DNA of 64,000 nt from Salaquimonas sp041736675 (lineage in GTDB: Bacteria > Pseudomonadota > Alphaproteobacteria > Rhizobiales > Rhizobiaceae), in contig JBGSTD010000004.1 in assembly GCA_041736675.1 (NCBI GenBank), positions 1-64,000 on the forward strand. The letters are read 5' to 3'. Position 1 is the stretch's first letter. Each line of letters opens with the position of its first letter. Positions 7,820 to 15,624 of this stretch are shown piece by piece. Below the pieces are notes generated by a model. That model had not been told where the DNA came from. It was given only the letters and a program-made list of their open reading frames with translations, and made no database searches. Position numbers and translations under genes: made by a program.

Positions 7820-7860
7820 CTGCCGCAGGAGCCCGAAATTCGGGGGCAGAAAAGGGAGGA
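7820..7860 (+). promoter_or_regulatory. Hairpin and ribosome site before the TRAP genes
   Basis: A nested stem (CTGCC 7820-7824 with GGCAG 7845-7849, and CCCGA 7832-7836 with TCGGG 7840-7844) ends just before GGGAGGA (7854-7860), the strong ribosome site of dctQ. No T tract follows, so it is more likely an mRNA stability or processing element between the enzyme and transporter parts of one transcript than a terminator. Confidence 0.4.
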
Positions 7861-7865
7861 ATATA

Positions 7866-8468
7866 TTGAACGCGCTTTTGGCGATCCTGACTACATTGGG
7901 CAGATTTAATTCTGCGTTGCTGGCGTTTGGCAGGACCCTTGGTTTTGCGGCACTGGCGTTGATGGTCTGCGCCATATTGATCCAGATATTCTTCAGATAT
8001 GTCCTCAATGATGCCCTTCCCTGGCCCGAGGAAGCAGCGCGCGGGCTGATGATCTGGATGATGGCGCTTGTCGCGCCTTCCGCCTACAGGCATGCGGGAT
8101 TTGTTTCGATAGAGATGGTTCCCGACATGCTGCCAAACAAGTGGCGGCATGCGCTTATCCTTGCCATTCTTCTCCTTTCCTCGCTGGTCATATTCTTTTT
8201 GCTGGTGTTCGCCTGGAAACAATATGCAACGCCCATTCTGTTTGACTCATCAGGTCTCAATCGGCTCTTGCAGGATTCGGGGATCAACGAGCTACTGGGT
8301 GTCAAATTGCAGTTTCGCACAGCCTATATCTTTTTGGCGATGGTAGTGCTGATGATCGCCCTGCTGCTTGTTTCCATCGAGTTGATCCTTGGGCAAATCG
8401 GCAGGCTGATCTGGTCTGAAGAGAACTTTCCGCCGCTTCAAAAACCCCTGACCATGGCGGACATATAA
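7866..8468 (+). CDS. TRAP transporter small permease (DctQ family)
   Basis: About 200 aa from a TTG start, chosen because GGGAGGA sits 5 nt upstream and the longer frame adds only a basic, unconserved stretch crossing the hairpin. Four membrane spans are visible, with the family's IFFRYVLNDALPWPEEAARGLMIWM signature around residues 40-65. It forms the membrane complex with the large permease. The 2-nt gap to dctM shows coupling. It belongs to the sulfonate operon by position. Confidence 0.85.
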   Translation: MNALLAILTTLGRFNSALLAFGRTLGFAALALMVCAILIQIFFRYVLNDALPWPEEAARGLMIWMMALVAPSAYRHAGFVSIEMVPDMLPNKWRHALILAILLLSSLVIFFLLVFAWKQYATPILFDSSGLNRLLQDSGINELLGVKLQFRTAYIFLAMVVLMIALLLVSIELILGQIGRLIWSEENFPPLQKPLTMADI

Positions 8469-8470
8469 TC

Positions 8471-10009
8471 ATGTTGACCTGGTTTTTGCCGCTATTCCTG
8501 TTTCTTCTGATGATTGGTGTTCCGGTATTTATAGGCATGCTCGCCGCGCCCGGTATTGTTCTTTACCTCAACGGTCAGGAGCGCGACATTGCACTGATGT
8601 ACCGAAACATTTTCAGCGGTATCGACAATGGCGTCTTGCTGGCTATCCCGTTTTTCATGCTTGCCGGGGAATTGATGAACCGGGGTGGAATAACCGAAAG
8701 GCTAATCAATTTTTCACAGGCGCTGATCGGTTCGGTGCGCGGCGGCCTGGCGCAGGTCAACATCCTTTCTTCCATGCTCTTTGCGGGGATGTCGGGATCA
8801 GCGGTTGCAGACACTTCTGCTCTCGGCTCAATGCTTATCCCAGCCATGGAGAAAGAAGGATATACGCGCAAATTCGCTGCGGCCATTACAGCCGCATCCT
8901 CGGTCATCGGGCCGATCATTCCGCCATCCGGCATCATGATCATTTATGCCTATGTGATGGAAGTATCGGTCGCCGCGCTGTTTGCGGGCGGCATTATACC
9001 AGGCATTCTGGTTGGCATCGGCCTGATGATTGTCACTCGTGCATTGGCAAATTATTACGACTACCCGCCGGCAAAACGCGTAGTTCATTCTGATGTTACA
9101 ATTTCGCCCATGGAAGACACGGCCACACGGATTATTGCACGGCTGATGCTGGCACTGTTACTGTATCCGTTAGCGGTTAAAATAATGTCGATCACCGGTG
9201 AGCGAAGCTGGGGACAATTTGCCGGACTTTATGCCGGATCGCTTGTTGCAGGCGAAATTTTCTTTCAGCTTCAACGACGGCTTACCTCCGAGGGTTTCAG
9301 GATCGTTGCCAAACGTGCCGTGCTGCCCCTTTTGACGCCTGTAATCATATTGGGTGGAATCCTGGGCGGTGTTGCAACGCCAACGGAAGCCTCGGCGCTT
9401 GCGGTTGCCTATGCCGCCCTGCTTGGCCTTGTGATTCTGCAGACGCTGAAAATGTCTGATCTTGCTCCTGTATTTATCCGTTCGGCAATCACCTCTTCTG
9501 TCGTACTGCTTCTTGTTGGAGCAGCCATGGCATTCAAGACCGTGGTCAGTCTTTCTCACGCAGCAGAAAGCCTCGCAGTTTATATTCTCAGTCTGACCAG
9601 TGATCCGCTGCTATTGTTGTTGCTGATAAACATACTGCTTTTCATCGTAGGCATGTTTCTGGACGCAGGTCCGGCGATTATCATTCTCGGCCCCATCCTT
9701 GCCCCGATCTTCATCAATATGGGTGTGCATCCGGTTCATTTTGCCATGATCATGTCAGTCAACCTGACGGTGGGCCTCGCAACGCCACCCATGGGGCTGG
9801 TGCTGTTTGTCGCCTCTTCCGTATCAGGGGTTAAGGTTGAAACCATAGCGAGGGCTATTTTGCCATTCCTGGCGGTGGAAGTTTTCGTGATCATGCTGAT
9901 CACCTACTTCCCGATTATTTCCCTGGGTATTCCCAGTTGGCTCGGCTTTGTCAAAGATGCCGATCTGCTCGGACCGGTCCTTGGAATGTTTTTTGGAGGT
10001 GCTGGATGA
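8471..10009 (+). CDS. TRAP transporter large permease (DctM family) with an internal insertion
   Basis: 512 aa, about 80 longer than the usual ~430. Family motifs are intact: IPFFMLAGELMNRGG (60-73), SGSAVADTSALGSMLIPAM (108-126), GPIIPPSGIMI (147-157), GGVATPTEASALAV (299-312) and LATPPMGL near the C-terminus. The excess lies at about residues 205-280, between the half-repeats, and includes two extra hydrophobic segments (MLALLLYPLAVKIM and FAGLYAGSLVAGEIF). It is the cation-coupled channel of the transporter and probably imports the sulfonated sugar or its glycoside, by context. Confidence 0.9.
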   Translation: MLTWFLPLFLFLLMIGVPVFIGMLAAPGIVLYLNGQERDIALMYRNIFSGIDNGVLLAIPFFMLAGELMNRGGITERLINFSQALIGSVRGGLAQVNILSSMLFAGMSGSAVADTSALGSMLIPAMEKEGYTRKFAAAITAASSVIGPIIPPSGIMIIYAYVMEVSVAALFAGGIIPGILVGIGLMIVTRALANYYDYPPAKRVVHSDVTISPMEDTATRIIARLMLALLLYPLAVKIMSITGERSWGQFAGLYAGSLVAGEIFFQLQRRLTSEGFRIVAKRAVLPLLTPVIILGGILGGVATPTEASALAVAYAALLGLVILQTLKMSDLAPVFIRSAITSSVVLLLVGAAMAFKTVVSLSHAAESLAVYILSLTSDPLLLLLLINILLFIVGMFLDAGPAIIILGPILAPIFINMGVHPVHFAMIMSVNLTVGLATPPMGLVLFVASSVSGVKVETIARAILPFLAVEVFVIMLITYFPIISLGIPSWLGFVKDADLLGPVLGMFFGGAG

Positions 10010-10088
10010 CCAGCCCCTTTGAAACCTGCGGTAAATGCGCCGCAATCTACAATAATAAACTGTCAAATCTACCATGGAGGAAAACCAC

Positions 10089-11156
10089 ATGAATGCAATT
10101 TTCAAAACCATCGGAGCTGCCGCCCTTGGTGCCAGTCTTCTGGCCAGTACGGCGCTGACCTCTTTTGCGGCTGATTTCAATCTGCGTGCAACAGCAAACT
10201 CAAACGAGAACGATGAGGACTATGACGGCCTTGTGGTTTTCAAGAACTACGTTGAAGCAGCTTCCAACGGCAAGATCGCTGTCGAACTGTTCATCGGAAC
10301 CCAGCTTTGCTCGAAAGGCGAAGAGTGCCTGCAAGGCGTTGCTGATGGCACGATTGATATCTACATTTCAACATCAGGCGGTGCTGCGGGCGCATTTCCC
10401 TATGTTCAGGTTCTCGATCTTCCTTATCTGATGACCAATGACCGGGTTGCAGAAAGCGTCCTGTCCGGTGATTTTACCCGCAAGATGCGGGATCTGGCGC
10501 TGGCTGATTCAGGCGACAAGATCCGTTTGATGACCATCGGCAATACAGGCGGCTGGCGCAATTTTGCCAATACCAAACGCCGCATTCAAACCCCGGCAGA
10601 CCTTTCAGGTCTGAAAATCCGTACGGTTGTCGCAGACCTGCCACAAGAACTGGTGAAGTCAATGGGTGCCTCACCTACACCAATTCCGTGGCCAGAATTG
10701 TTCACCTCCCTGCAGACTGGTGTCGTTGAGGGAACACAGAACGGTATCACAGATATCATGAGCATGAAGTTTCCTGAAGCCGGTCTCAAATACCTCACCC
10801 TCGACGGCCATTCCTACATGGGTGCGCTCTGGTGGATGAACAATGACAAGTTCAAGGCGATGCCCGAAGATCTTCGTCAGGTTGTTGTGGATGGCTTTGC
10901 TTCCCTGCAGCAGGCAACTTTTGCTTCGCCCAAGCGCAAATCAATCGAGGCCTATGAAGCTTTCGTGAAAGACGGCGGTGATTTATACGTTCCGTCTGCC
11001 GATGAGAAAGCCGCATTCAAGGCCGCTGCAGCACCGGTCTATGACTGGTTCAAGGCAAGCGTCAAAGGCGGTCCTGAGATTCTCGACGCGCTCAATGCCT
11101 CGGTTGCAGAAGTTGAAGCCGGTATGAAAGCGGACAACGCAAAAGACCTCAACTAG
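10089..11156 (+). CDS. TRAP transporter solute-binding protein (DctP family)
   Basis: 355 aa from the ATG at 10089, with GGAGG at 10076-10080; an upstream in-frame ATG would lie ahead of that site. A signal peptide ends near SFAADF. The DctP fold shows GLKIRTVVADL, where the arginine is the family's conserved acid-binding residue, then PIPWPELFTSLQTGVVEGTQN and YLTLDGHSYMGALWWMN. TRAP receptors bind organic acids, including sulfonates such as isethionate and taurine, through this arginine, which suits a sulfonated sugar. The true ligand is unproven. Confidence 0.88.
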   Translation: MNAIFKTIGAAALGASLLASTALTSFAADFNLRATANSNENDEDYDGLVVFKNYVEAASNGKIAVELFIGTQLCSKGEECLQGVADGTIDIYISTSGGAAGAFPYVQVLDLPYLMTNDRVAESVLSGDFTRKMRDLALADSGDKIRLMTIGNTGGWRNFANTKRRIQTPADLSGLKIRTVVADLPQELVKSMGASPTPIPWPELFTSLQTGVVEGTQNGITDIMSMKFPEAGLKYLTLDGHSYMGALWWMNNDKFKAMPEDLRQVVVDGFASLQQATFASPKRKSIEAYEAFVKDGGDLYVPSADEKAAFKAAAAPVYDWFKASVKGGPEILDALNASVAEVEAGMKADNAKDLN

Positions 11157-11173
11157 GCAGACAGTTCGAAATC

Positions 11174-11197
11174 GAAGGTCCGTCCTAGCGGGCCTTC
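11174..11197 (+). terminator. Weak hairpin after dctP
   Basis: GAAGGTCCG (11174-11182) pairs with CGGGCCTTC (11189-11197) with one G-T pair, 18 bp after the dctP stop. No clear T tract follows. It may end or stabilise the operon transcript. Confidence 0.35.
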
Positions 11198-11281
11198 CTT
11201 CGCCAAGTCAGCAGGTTGTCTGGCTGGTGATGGCGGACTTAATTTCCTGAATTGATCAGTTTATGTTTCATAAATGAAAAA

Positions 11282-11320
11282 CGGCGCCTCAACATTTGTT
11301 GAAGCGCCGCTTTTATTTTG
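11282..11320. terminator. Rho-independent terminator between convergent dctP and katG
   Basis: CGGCGCCTCAA (11282-11292) pairs with TTGAAGCGCCG (11299-11309) with one mismatch around a short loop. It is followed by CTTTTATTTT on the plus strand and preceded by ATGAAAAA, which gives a T run on the minus strand. It can serve both genes. Confidence 0.75.
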
Positions 11321-11341
11321 TGATCCGTTTGGTTTCGGTGG

Positions 11342-13555
11342 TTACACCAGATCGAAACGATCAAGGTTCATCACCTTGTTCCATGCTGCGGCAAAATCGT
11401 TGACGAATTTGCCTTTGGCATCATCGCTGCCATAGACTTCGGCGAGCGCCCGCAATTGCGAGTTGGAACCAAAGACCAGATCAACGCGGCTGGCCGTCCA
11501 TTTCACCTTGCCTGACTTGCGATCCTTGCCTTCATAGATGCCTTTGTCAGCAGCTGATTTTTCCCACTTTGTGGCGCGGGTCAGCAGATTGACGAAAAAG
11601 TCGTTGCTGAGTGTATCCTTCGATTTGGTGAAGACACCGTTTTTCGAGCCGTCAACATTGGTACCAAGCATACGCATTCCACCAACCAGAACTGTCATTT
11701 CAGGCGCCGTCAATGTCAGCAACTGGGCACGGTCTACAAGCAGTTCTTCCGCAGGGCGGCTGTGGCCTGGCCGCAGATAATTGCGGAACCCGTCTGCGCC
11801 TGGCTCCAGCGGGGCAAAGGATTCAACATCAGTCTGCGCTTGAGTTGCATCCGTGCGTCCGGGAGTGAACGGAACCTTGACCTTTTGTCCGGCGTTTTTT
11901 GCAGCTTTTTCAACTGCAGCACAACCACCCAGAACGATCAGGTCGGCAAGTGAAACTTTCCTCGAACCTGAATTGAAGTCGGACTGTATGCCCTCCAGCA
12001 CTTTGAGAACTTTCTTCAATTGCGCGGGATTATTGACCTCCCAGTCTTTTTGCGGTGACAGGCGAATACGGGCACCATTGGCACCACCGCGCTTGTCGCT
12101 GCCACGGAAAGTAGAGGCGGAAGCCCATGCAGTCGAAACCAGATCGGAAATTGTCAGTTTCGAGGCCAGGATCATTTCTTTCAGCTTGGCAATGTCATTG
12201 CCGCCGATTGTCTTGCCTGTGGCTGCGGGAAGCGGATCCTGCCAGATCAGTTCCTCTTTTGGAACTTCCTTGCCGAGATAGCGGGCAATCGGGCCCATAT
12301 CGCGGTGTGTCAGCTTGAACCACGCCCTTGCAAAGGCATCGGCGAATTCTTTCGGGTTTTCGTAGAAGTGTTTCGAAATCTTCGCATATTCAGGATCCAT
12401 CTTCATGGCCATGTCGGCTGTAGACATCATGATGGTCTGGGTCTTGGATGGATCATGGGCAGCGGGTGCCTTTTTGGCGGCTGAAGCCTTTGTCGGTGTC
12501 CACTGCTGGGCGCCGGCAGGGCTTTTCGTCAGTTCCCAATCATAGCCGAGCAACACTTCAAAGTATGAGTTATCCCAAGTGATCGGTGTTGGCGTCCATG
12601 CGCCCTCAAGGCCACTGGAAATGGTATCACCACCAACGCCGGTACCCATCGAATTGCGCCAGCCAAGACCTTGCAATTCGATGTCTGCGGCTTCAGGCTC
12701 AGGGCCAACATACTTGCCCGGATCGCCTGCACCATGGGTTTTACCAAATGTGTGGCCACCGGCAGTCAAAGCAACCGTTTCATAGTCGTCCATTGCCATG
12801 CGGGCGAAAGTCTCACGAATATCGCGGGCGGAAAGCAACGGATCCGGATTGCCGTTCGGGCCTTCTGGATTGACGTAAATGAGGCCCATCTGAACAGCGG
12901 CAAGGGGATTGTCCAACTCGCGGTCGCCTTGATAGCGCTTGTCGCCGAGCCAAGTTGTTTCGGGACCCCAGTAAATGTCTTCTTCAGGTTCCCATATATC
13001 TTCGCGTCCGCCACCAAAACCAAAAGTCTTGAAACCCATCGATTCAAGTGCGCAGTTGCCGGTGAGAATGAATAAATCGGCCCATGAAATCTTGCGGCCG
13101 TATTTCTGCTTGATCGGCCAAAGCAGTGCGCGGGCCTTGTCGAGACTGACATTGTCCGGCCAACTGTTGAGAGGGGCAAAGCGCTGTGAACCCGAAGATG
13201 CGCCACCGCGCCCGTCCTGAATCCGATAGGTACCGGCGCTGTGCCAGGCCATGCGAATGAAGAAAGGACCGTAATGGCCATAGTCTGCTGGCCACCAATC
13301 CTGCGAGTCAGTCATCAGCGCATAAAGGTCTTTTTTTACCGCTTTCAGATTGAGACTCTTGAATTCCTTGGCATAATCAAATTTCTCGCCCATTGGATCA
13401 ATTTTAGGATTGTTCTGGCCAAGAATTTTCAGATTCAACTGGTTTGGCCACCAATGCTGGTTGGCCATGCTTCCGGTTGCCTTTTGGGCATTGGCACCGT
13501 GCATTACAGGGCAGCGCGCGCCGCCCTCATTTACCTCTTTCAATTCAGCGCTCAT
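11342..13555 (-). CDS. katG: Catalase-peroxidase KatG
   Basis: 737 aa, full length, bifunctional haem enzyme degrading H2O2. The distal site R101, W104, H105 (RMAWHSAGTYR) and proximal H268 (TAGGHTFGKTHG) are present. The Met-Tyr-Trp crosslink residues W104, Y227 and M253 are all there, so catalase activity is expected. The C-terminal degenerate peroxidase domain (about 420-737) is complete. It is divergent from oxyR, the usual arrangement for peroxide induction. Confidence 0.97.
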   Translation of the reverse strand: MSAELKEVNEGGARCPVMHGANAQKATGSMANQHWWPNQLNLKILGQNNPKIDPMGEKFDYAKEFKSLNLKAVKKDLYALMTDSQDWWPADYGHYGPFFIRMAWHSAGTYRIQDGRGGASSGSQRFAPLNSWPDNVSLDKARALLWPIKQKYGRKISWADLFILTGNCALESMGFKTFGFGGGREDIWEPEEDIYWGPETTWLGDKRYQGDRELDNPLAAVQMGLIYVNPEGPNGNPDPLLSARDIRETFARMAMDDYETVALTAGGHTFGKTHGAGDPGKYVGPEPEAADIELQGLGWRNSMGTGVGGDTISSGLEGAWTPTPITWDNSYFEVLLGYDWELTKSPAGAQQWTPTKASAAKKAPAAHDPSKTQTIMMSTADMAMKMDPEYAKISKHFYENPKEFADAFARAWFKLTHRDMGPIARYLGKEVPKEELIWQDPLPAATGKTIGGNDIAKLKEMILASKLTISDLVSTAWASASTFRGSDKRGGANGARIRLSPQKDWEVNNPAQLKKVLKVLEGIQSDFNSGSRKVSLADLIVLGGCAAVEKAAKNAGQKVKVPFTPGRTDATQAQTDVESFAPLEPGADGFRNYLRPGHSRPAEELLVDRAQLLTLTAPEMTVLVGGMRMLGTNVDGSKNGVFTKSKDTLSNDFFVNLLTRATKWEKSAADKGIYEGKDRKSGKVKWTASRVDLVFGSNSQLRALAEVYGSDDAKGKFVNDFAAAWNKVMNLDRFDLV

Positions 13556-13772
13556 ATCGTTCTCCGATTATACCATAAGAAAATTTCATCAGGGCAGCGC
13601 AGCTATCTCAATACAAACTGCATTCCGATTCGTCCATTTTGATGAAATTCATCATGAAAACGTGACAAATACGATTGCAAAAGCTGCATTTGTGCCTTGT
13701 GTCGGGTTTTTATAGCAAACAAAAGCAATTAGTTGAAGTTGAATTTACTGATAGTTATGATAAGTTTTACTT
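13556..13772. promoter_or_regulatory. katG-oxyR divergent promoter region
   Basis: 217 bp, AT-rich near oxyR. The perfect inverted repeat ATAAGT (13760-13765) and ACTTAT (13769-13774) around TTT overlaps the oxyR start codon, and ATAG lies just upstream at 13751. OxyR normally contacts four ATAG-like elements, so this is a plausible autoregulatory site, but the full tandem pattern is not obvious. No other feature seen. Confidence 0.45.
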
Positions 13773-14696
13773 ATGAAAAACGTTACGCTCAAACAACTCC
13801 GCTATTTCGAGGCGCTGGCACGCATCGGCAATTTCAAGCGGGCAGCAGATGCCTGCGCAATATCACAGCCTGCCCTGTCCATGCAGATCATGCAGCTTGA
13901 GCGTTCGCTTGAAGCCACTCTTTTCGAGCGTGAACCCAGGCTGGTGCGGCTAACCCCTTTTGGTGAGAGTTTTGCCGGGCAGGTTCGCATCATCCTGCAA
14001 TCGGTGGACGAACTGGGTGACCTTGCGCGCAGCACCCAAAGCAGGCTGGCAGGAAAACTGCGGATTGGTATCATTCCGACCATTGCCCCTTATCTCCTGC
14101 CAACCCTTATCGGAGAGTTGACACGGCAACATTCAGATGTGGATATTCATGTTCGCGAGACGCTGACACCGAGACTCATCATCGAACTGGCAGAAGGTAG
14201 GCTTGATACAGCAATTTTGGCGCTTCCGGTTTCTGAACCCGCTTTCACGGAAGTTCCCCTGTTTGCCGAGGACTTTGTCCTTGTTAGGTCGAAGATTGAC
14301 GAACACAAGCCTGTTCCCAGCAGCGAAATGCTGCGGGAAATGCGCCTGTTGCTGCTCGAAGAAGGTCATTGTTTTCGCGATCAGGCACTGACTTTCTGTG
14401 ATATCCAAAATTCTGTTCCTCGCGAAGGGCTGGACGGAAGTTCGCTTTCCACGCTTGTCCAGATGGTTGGAGCGGGGATTGGTGTGACGCTCATTCCTGA
14501 AATGGCCGTTGCGGTCGAAACACGATCTGCTCCTGTTTCCATTGCCAGATTCGCCAAGCCAGCCCCTTCACGCACAATAGGCATGATATGGCGCAAAACC
14601 AATCCGCGGGCTCGACAATTGCTGCAGATTTCCGAAATTGTTCGACAGTCCGCCGAGCAGTTGCGTGCGGACCACAGGCTGAGTGCAGCTGGATAG
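13773..14696 (+). CDS. oxyR: Hydrogen peroxide-sensing LysR regulator OxyR
   Basis: 307 aa. An N-terminal LysR helix-turn-helix is at about 5-64 (AADACAISQPALSMQIMQLE). The redox domain contains the sensor cysteines C200 and C209 in EEGHCFRDQALTFCD, matching E. coli C199 and C208. Oxidation forms the disulfide that activates katG, which lies divergently 217 bp away. The extra C28 in the DNA-binding region is common in Rhizobiales. Confidence 0.93.
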   Translation: MKNVTLKQLRYFEALARIGNFKRAADACAISQPALSMQIMQLERSLEATLFEREPRLVRLTPFGESFAGQVRIILQSVDELGDLARSTQSRLAGKLRIGIIPTIAPYLLPTLIGELTRQHSDVDIHVRETLTPRLIIELAEGRLDTAILALPVSEPAFTEVPLFAEDFVLVRSKIDEHKPVPSSEMLREMRLLLLEEGHCFRDQALTFCDIQNSVPREGLDGSSLSTLVQMVGAGIGVTLIPEMAVAVETRSAPVSIARFAKPAPSRTIGMIWRKTNPRARQLLQISEIVRQSAEQLRADHRLSAAG

Positions 14697-14734
14697 CCTT
14701 TGGAAAATCCAGTGTTCAGTCACCAATCAACTGA

Positions 14735-15616
14735 CTAATTTTCAATCGGAATCACATCGACAGATTGTTTGGTTTCATGACGACCAAACGTGCGCACCAC
14801 GCCCTTTACCGGTGCAACATCGAAATAATCACGGCCTCTCGCTATGACGATGTGATTATTCGAAACCAGAGTGCCATTGGTAGGATCATATTCAATCCAG
14901 CCAAGATCCGGACCGCACCATGCACTGACCCAGGCATGGGTGGCATCTGCTCCTTCCAGACGAGGTTTGCCCTTTGGAGGGATTGTGCGCAGGAACCCGC
15001 TGACATAACCCGCCGGAATTCCAATTCCACGCAGGCAAGAAATCATGATATGGGCAAAGTCCTGACACACACCATGTCGTCCAATAAAGGCATCCCGCAT
15101 GGGTGTTTCAACCGTAGTTGCCTTTGGATCAAAACTGAATTCATCATGAATTGCCTGACCGATTGCGCAAACCAGATCGAAAACCGGCGGATTGCCAATG
15201 ATCTTTTGCTGGGCATAAGCTGCCGTTTCGCCGTTCAACGGCACAAGCGACGAGGCGCTGATAAAATGAAGCGGCGAGCGGGCAGTCAGATCTCGAACTT
15301 CAATAATGTTTCGCGGGAGGTTGGAGAATACTGCGGATCTTTCCCGATCATAACCGATAGTGAAGCGATTTAACCGCGCCTCGGTGGAAAAAACGATTAC
15401 CTTATGATCCTTGTGAAACGCAGTCTCAACACATTTGTTGCCAAAAAAATCGACCCGATTGATCCATTCGGCAGGCTTGGGTTTTACTGTTGTTGTTCCT
15501 GCAACCAATCGCTGCTCATTTGGCAGATCGGCCGGCAGCAGGCGAATGACATGGCGGCTGCTGCTTGCCGTGTTTTGATAGTCGTAGGTTATTTTCAGAC
15601 GGATGTTATAGAGCAT
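14735..15616 (-). CDS. Transglutaminase-like cysteine peptidase family protein
   Basis: 293 aa, cytoplasmic (no signal). An N-terminal transglutaminase N-domain beta region (LKITYDYQNTASSSRHVIRLLP) precedes the catalytic core, with cysteine in GVCQDFAHI, histidine in DATHAWVSAW and aspartate in EYDPTNG. Such proteins hydrolyse or exchange amide bonds; in this gene cluster they are predicted to act on a small peptide or a peptide-like product of the neighbouring ATP-grasp. It starts 8 bp downstream of the ATP-grasp stop, so the three genes are one operon. Confidence 0.88.
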   Translation of the reverse strand: MLYNIRLKITYDYQNTASSSRHVIRLLPADLPNEQRLVAGTTTVKPKPAEWINRVDFFGNKCVETAFHKDHKVIVFSTEARLNRFTIGYDRERSAVFSNLPRNIIEVRDLTARSPLHFISASSLVPLNGETAAYAQQKIIGNPPVFDLVCAIGQAIHDEFSFDPKATTVETPMRDAFIGRHGVCQDFAHIMISCLRGIGIPAGYVSGFLRTIPPKGKPRLEGADATHAWVSAWCGPDLGWIEYDPTNGTLVSNNHIVIARGRDYFDVAPVKGVVRTFGRHETKQSVDVIPIEN

Positions 15617-15624
15617 GGAATTTT

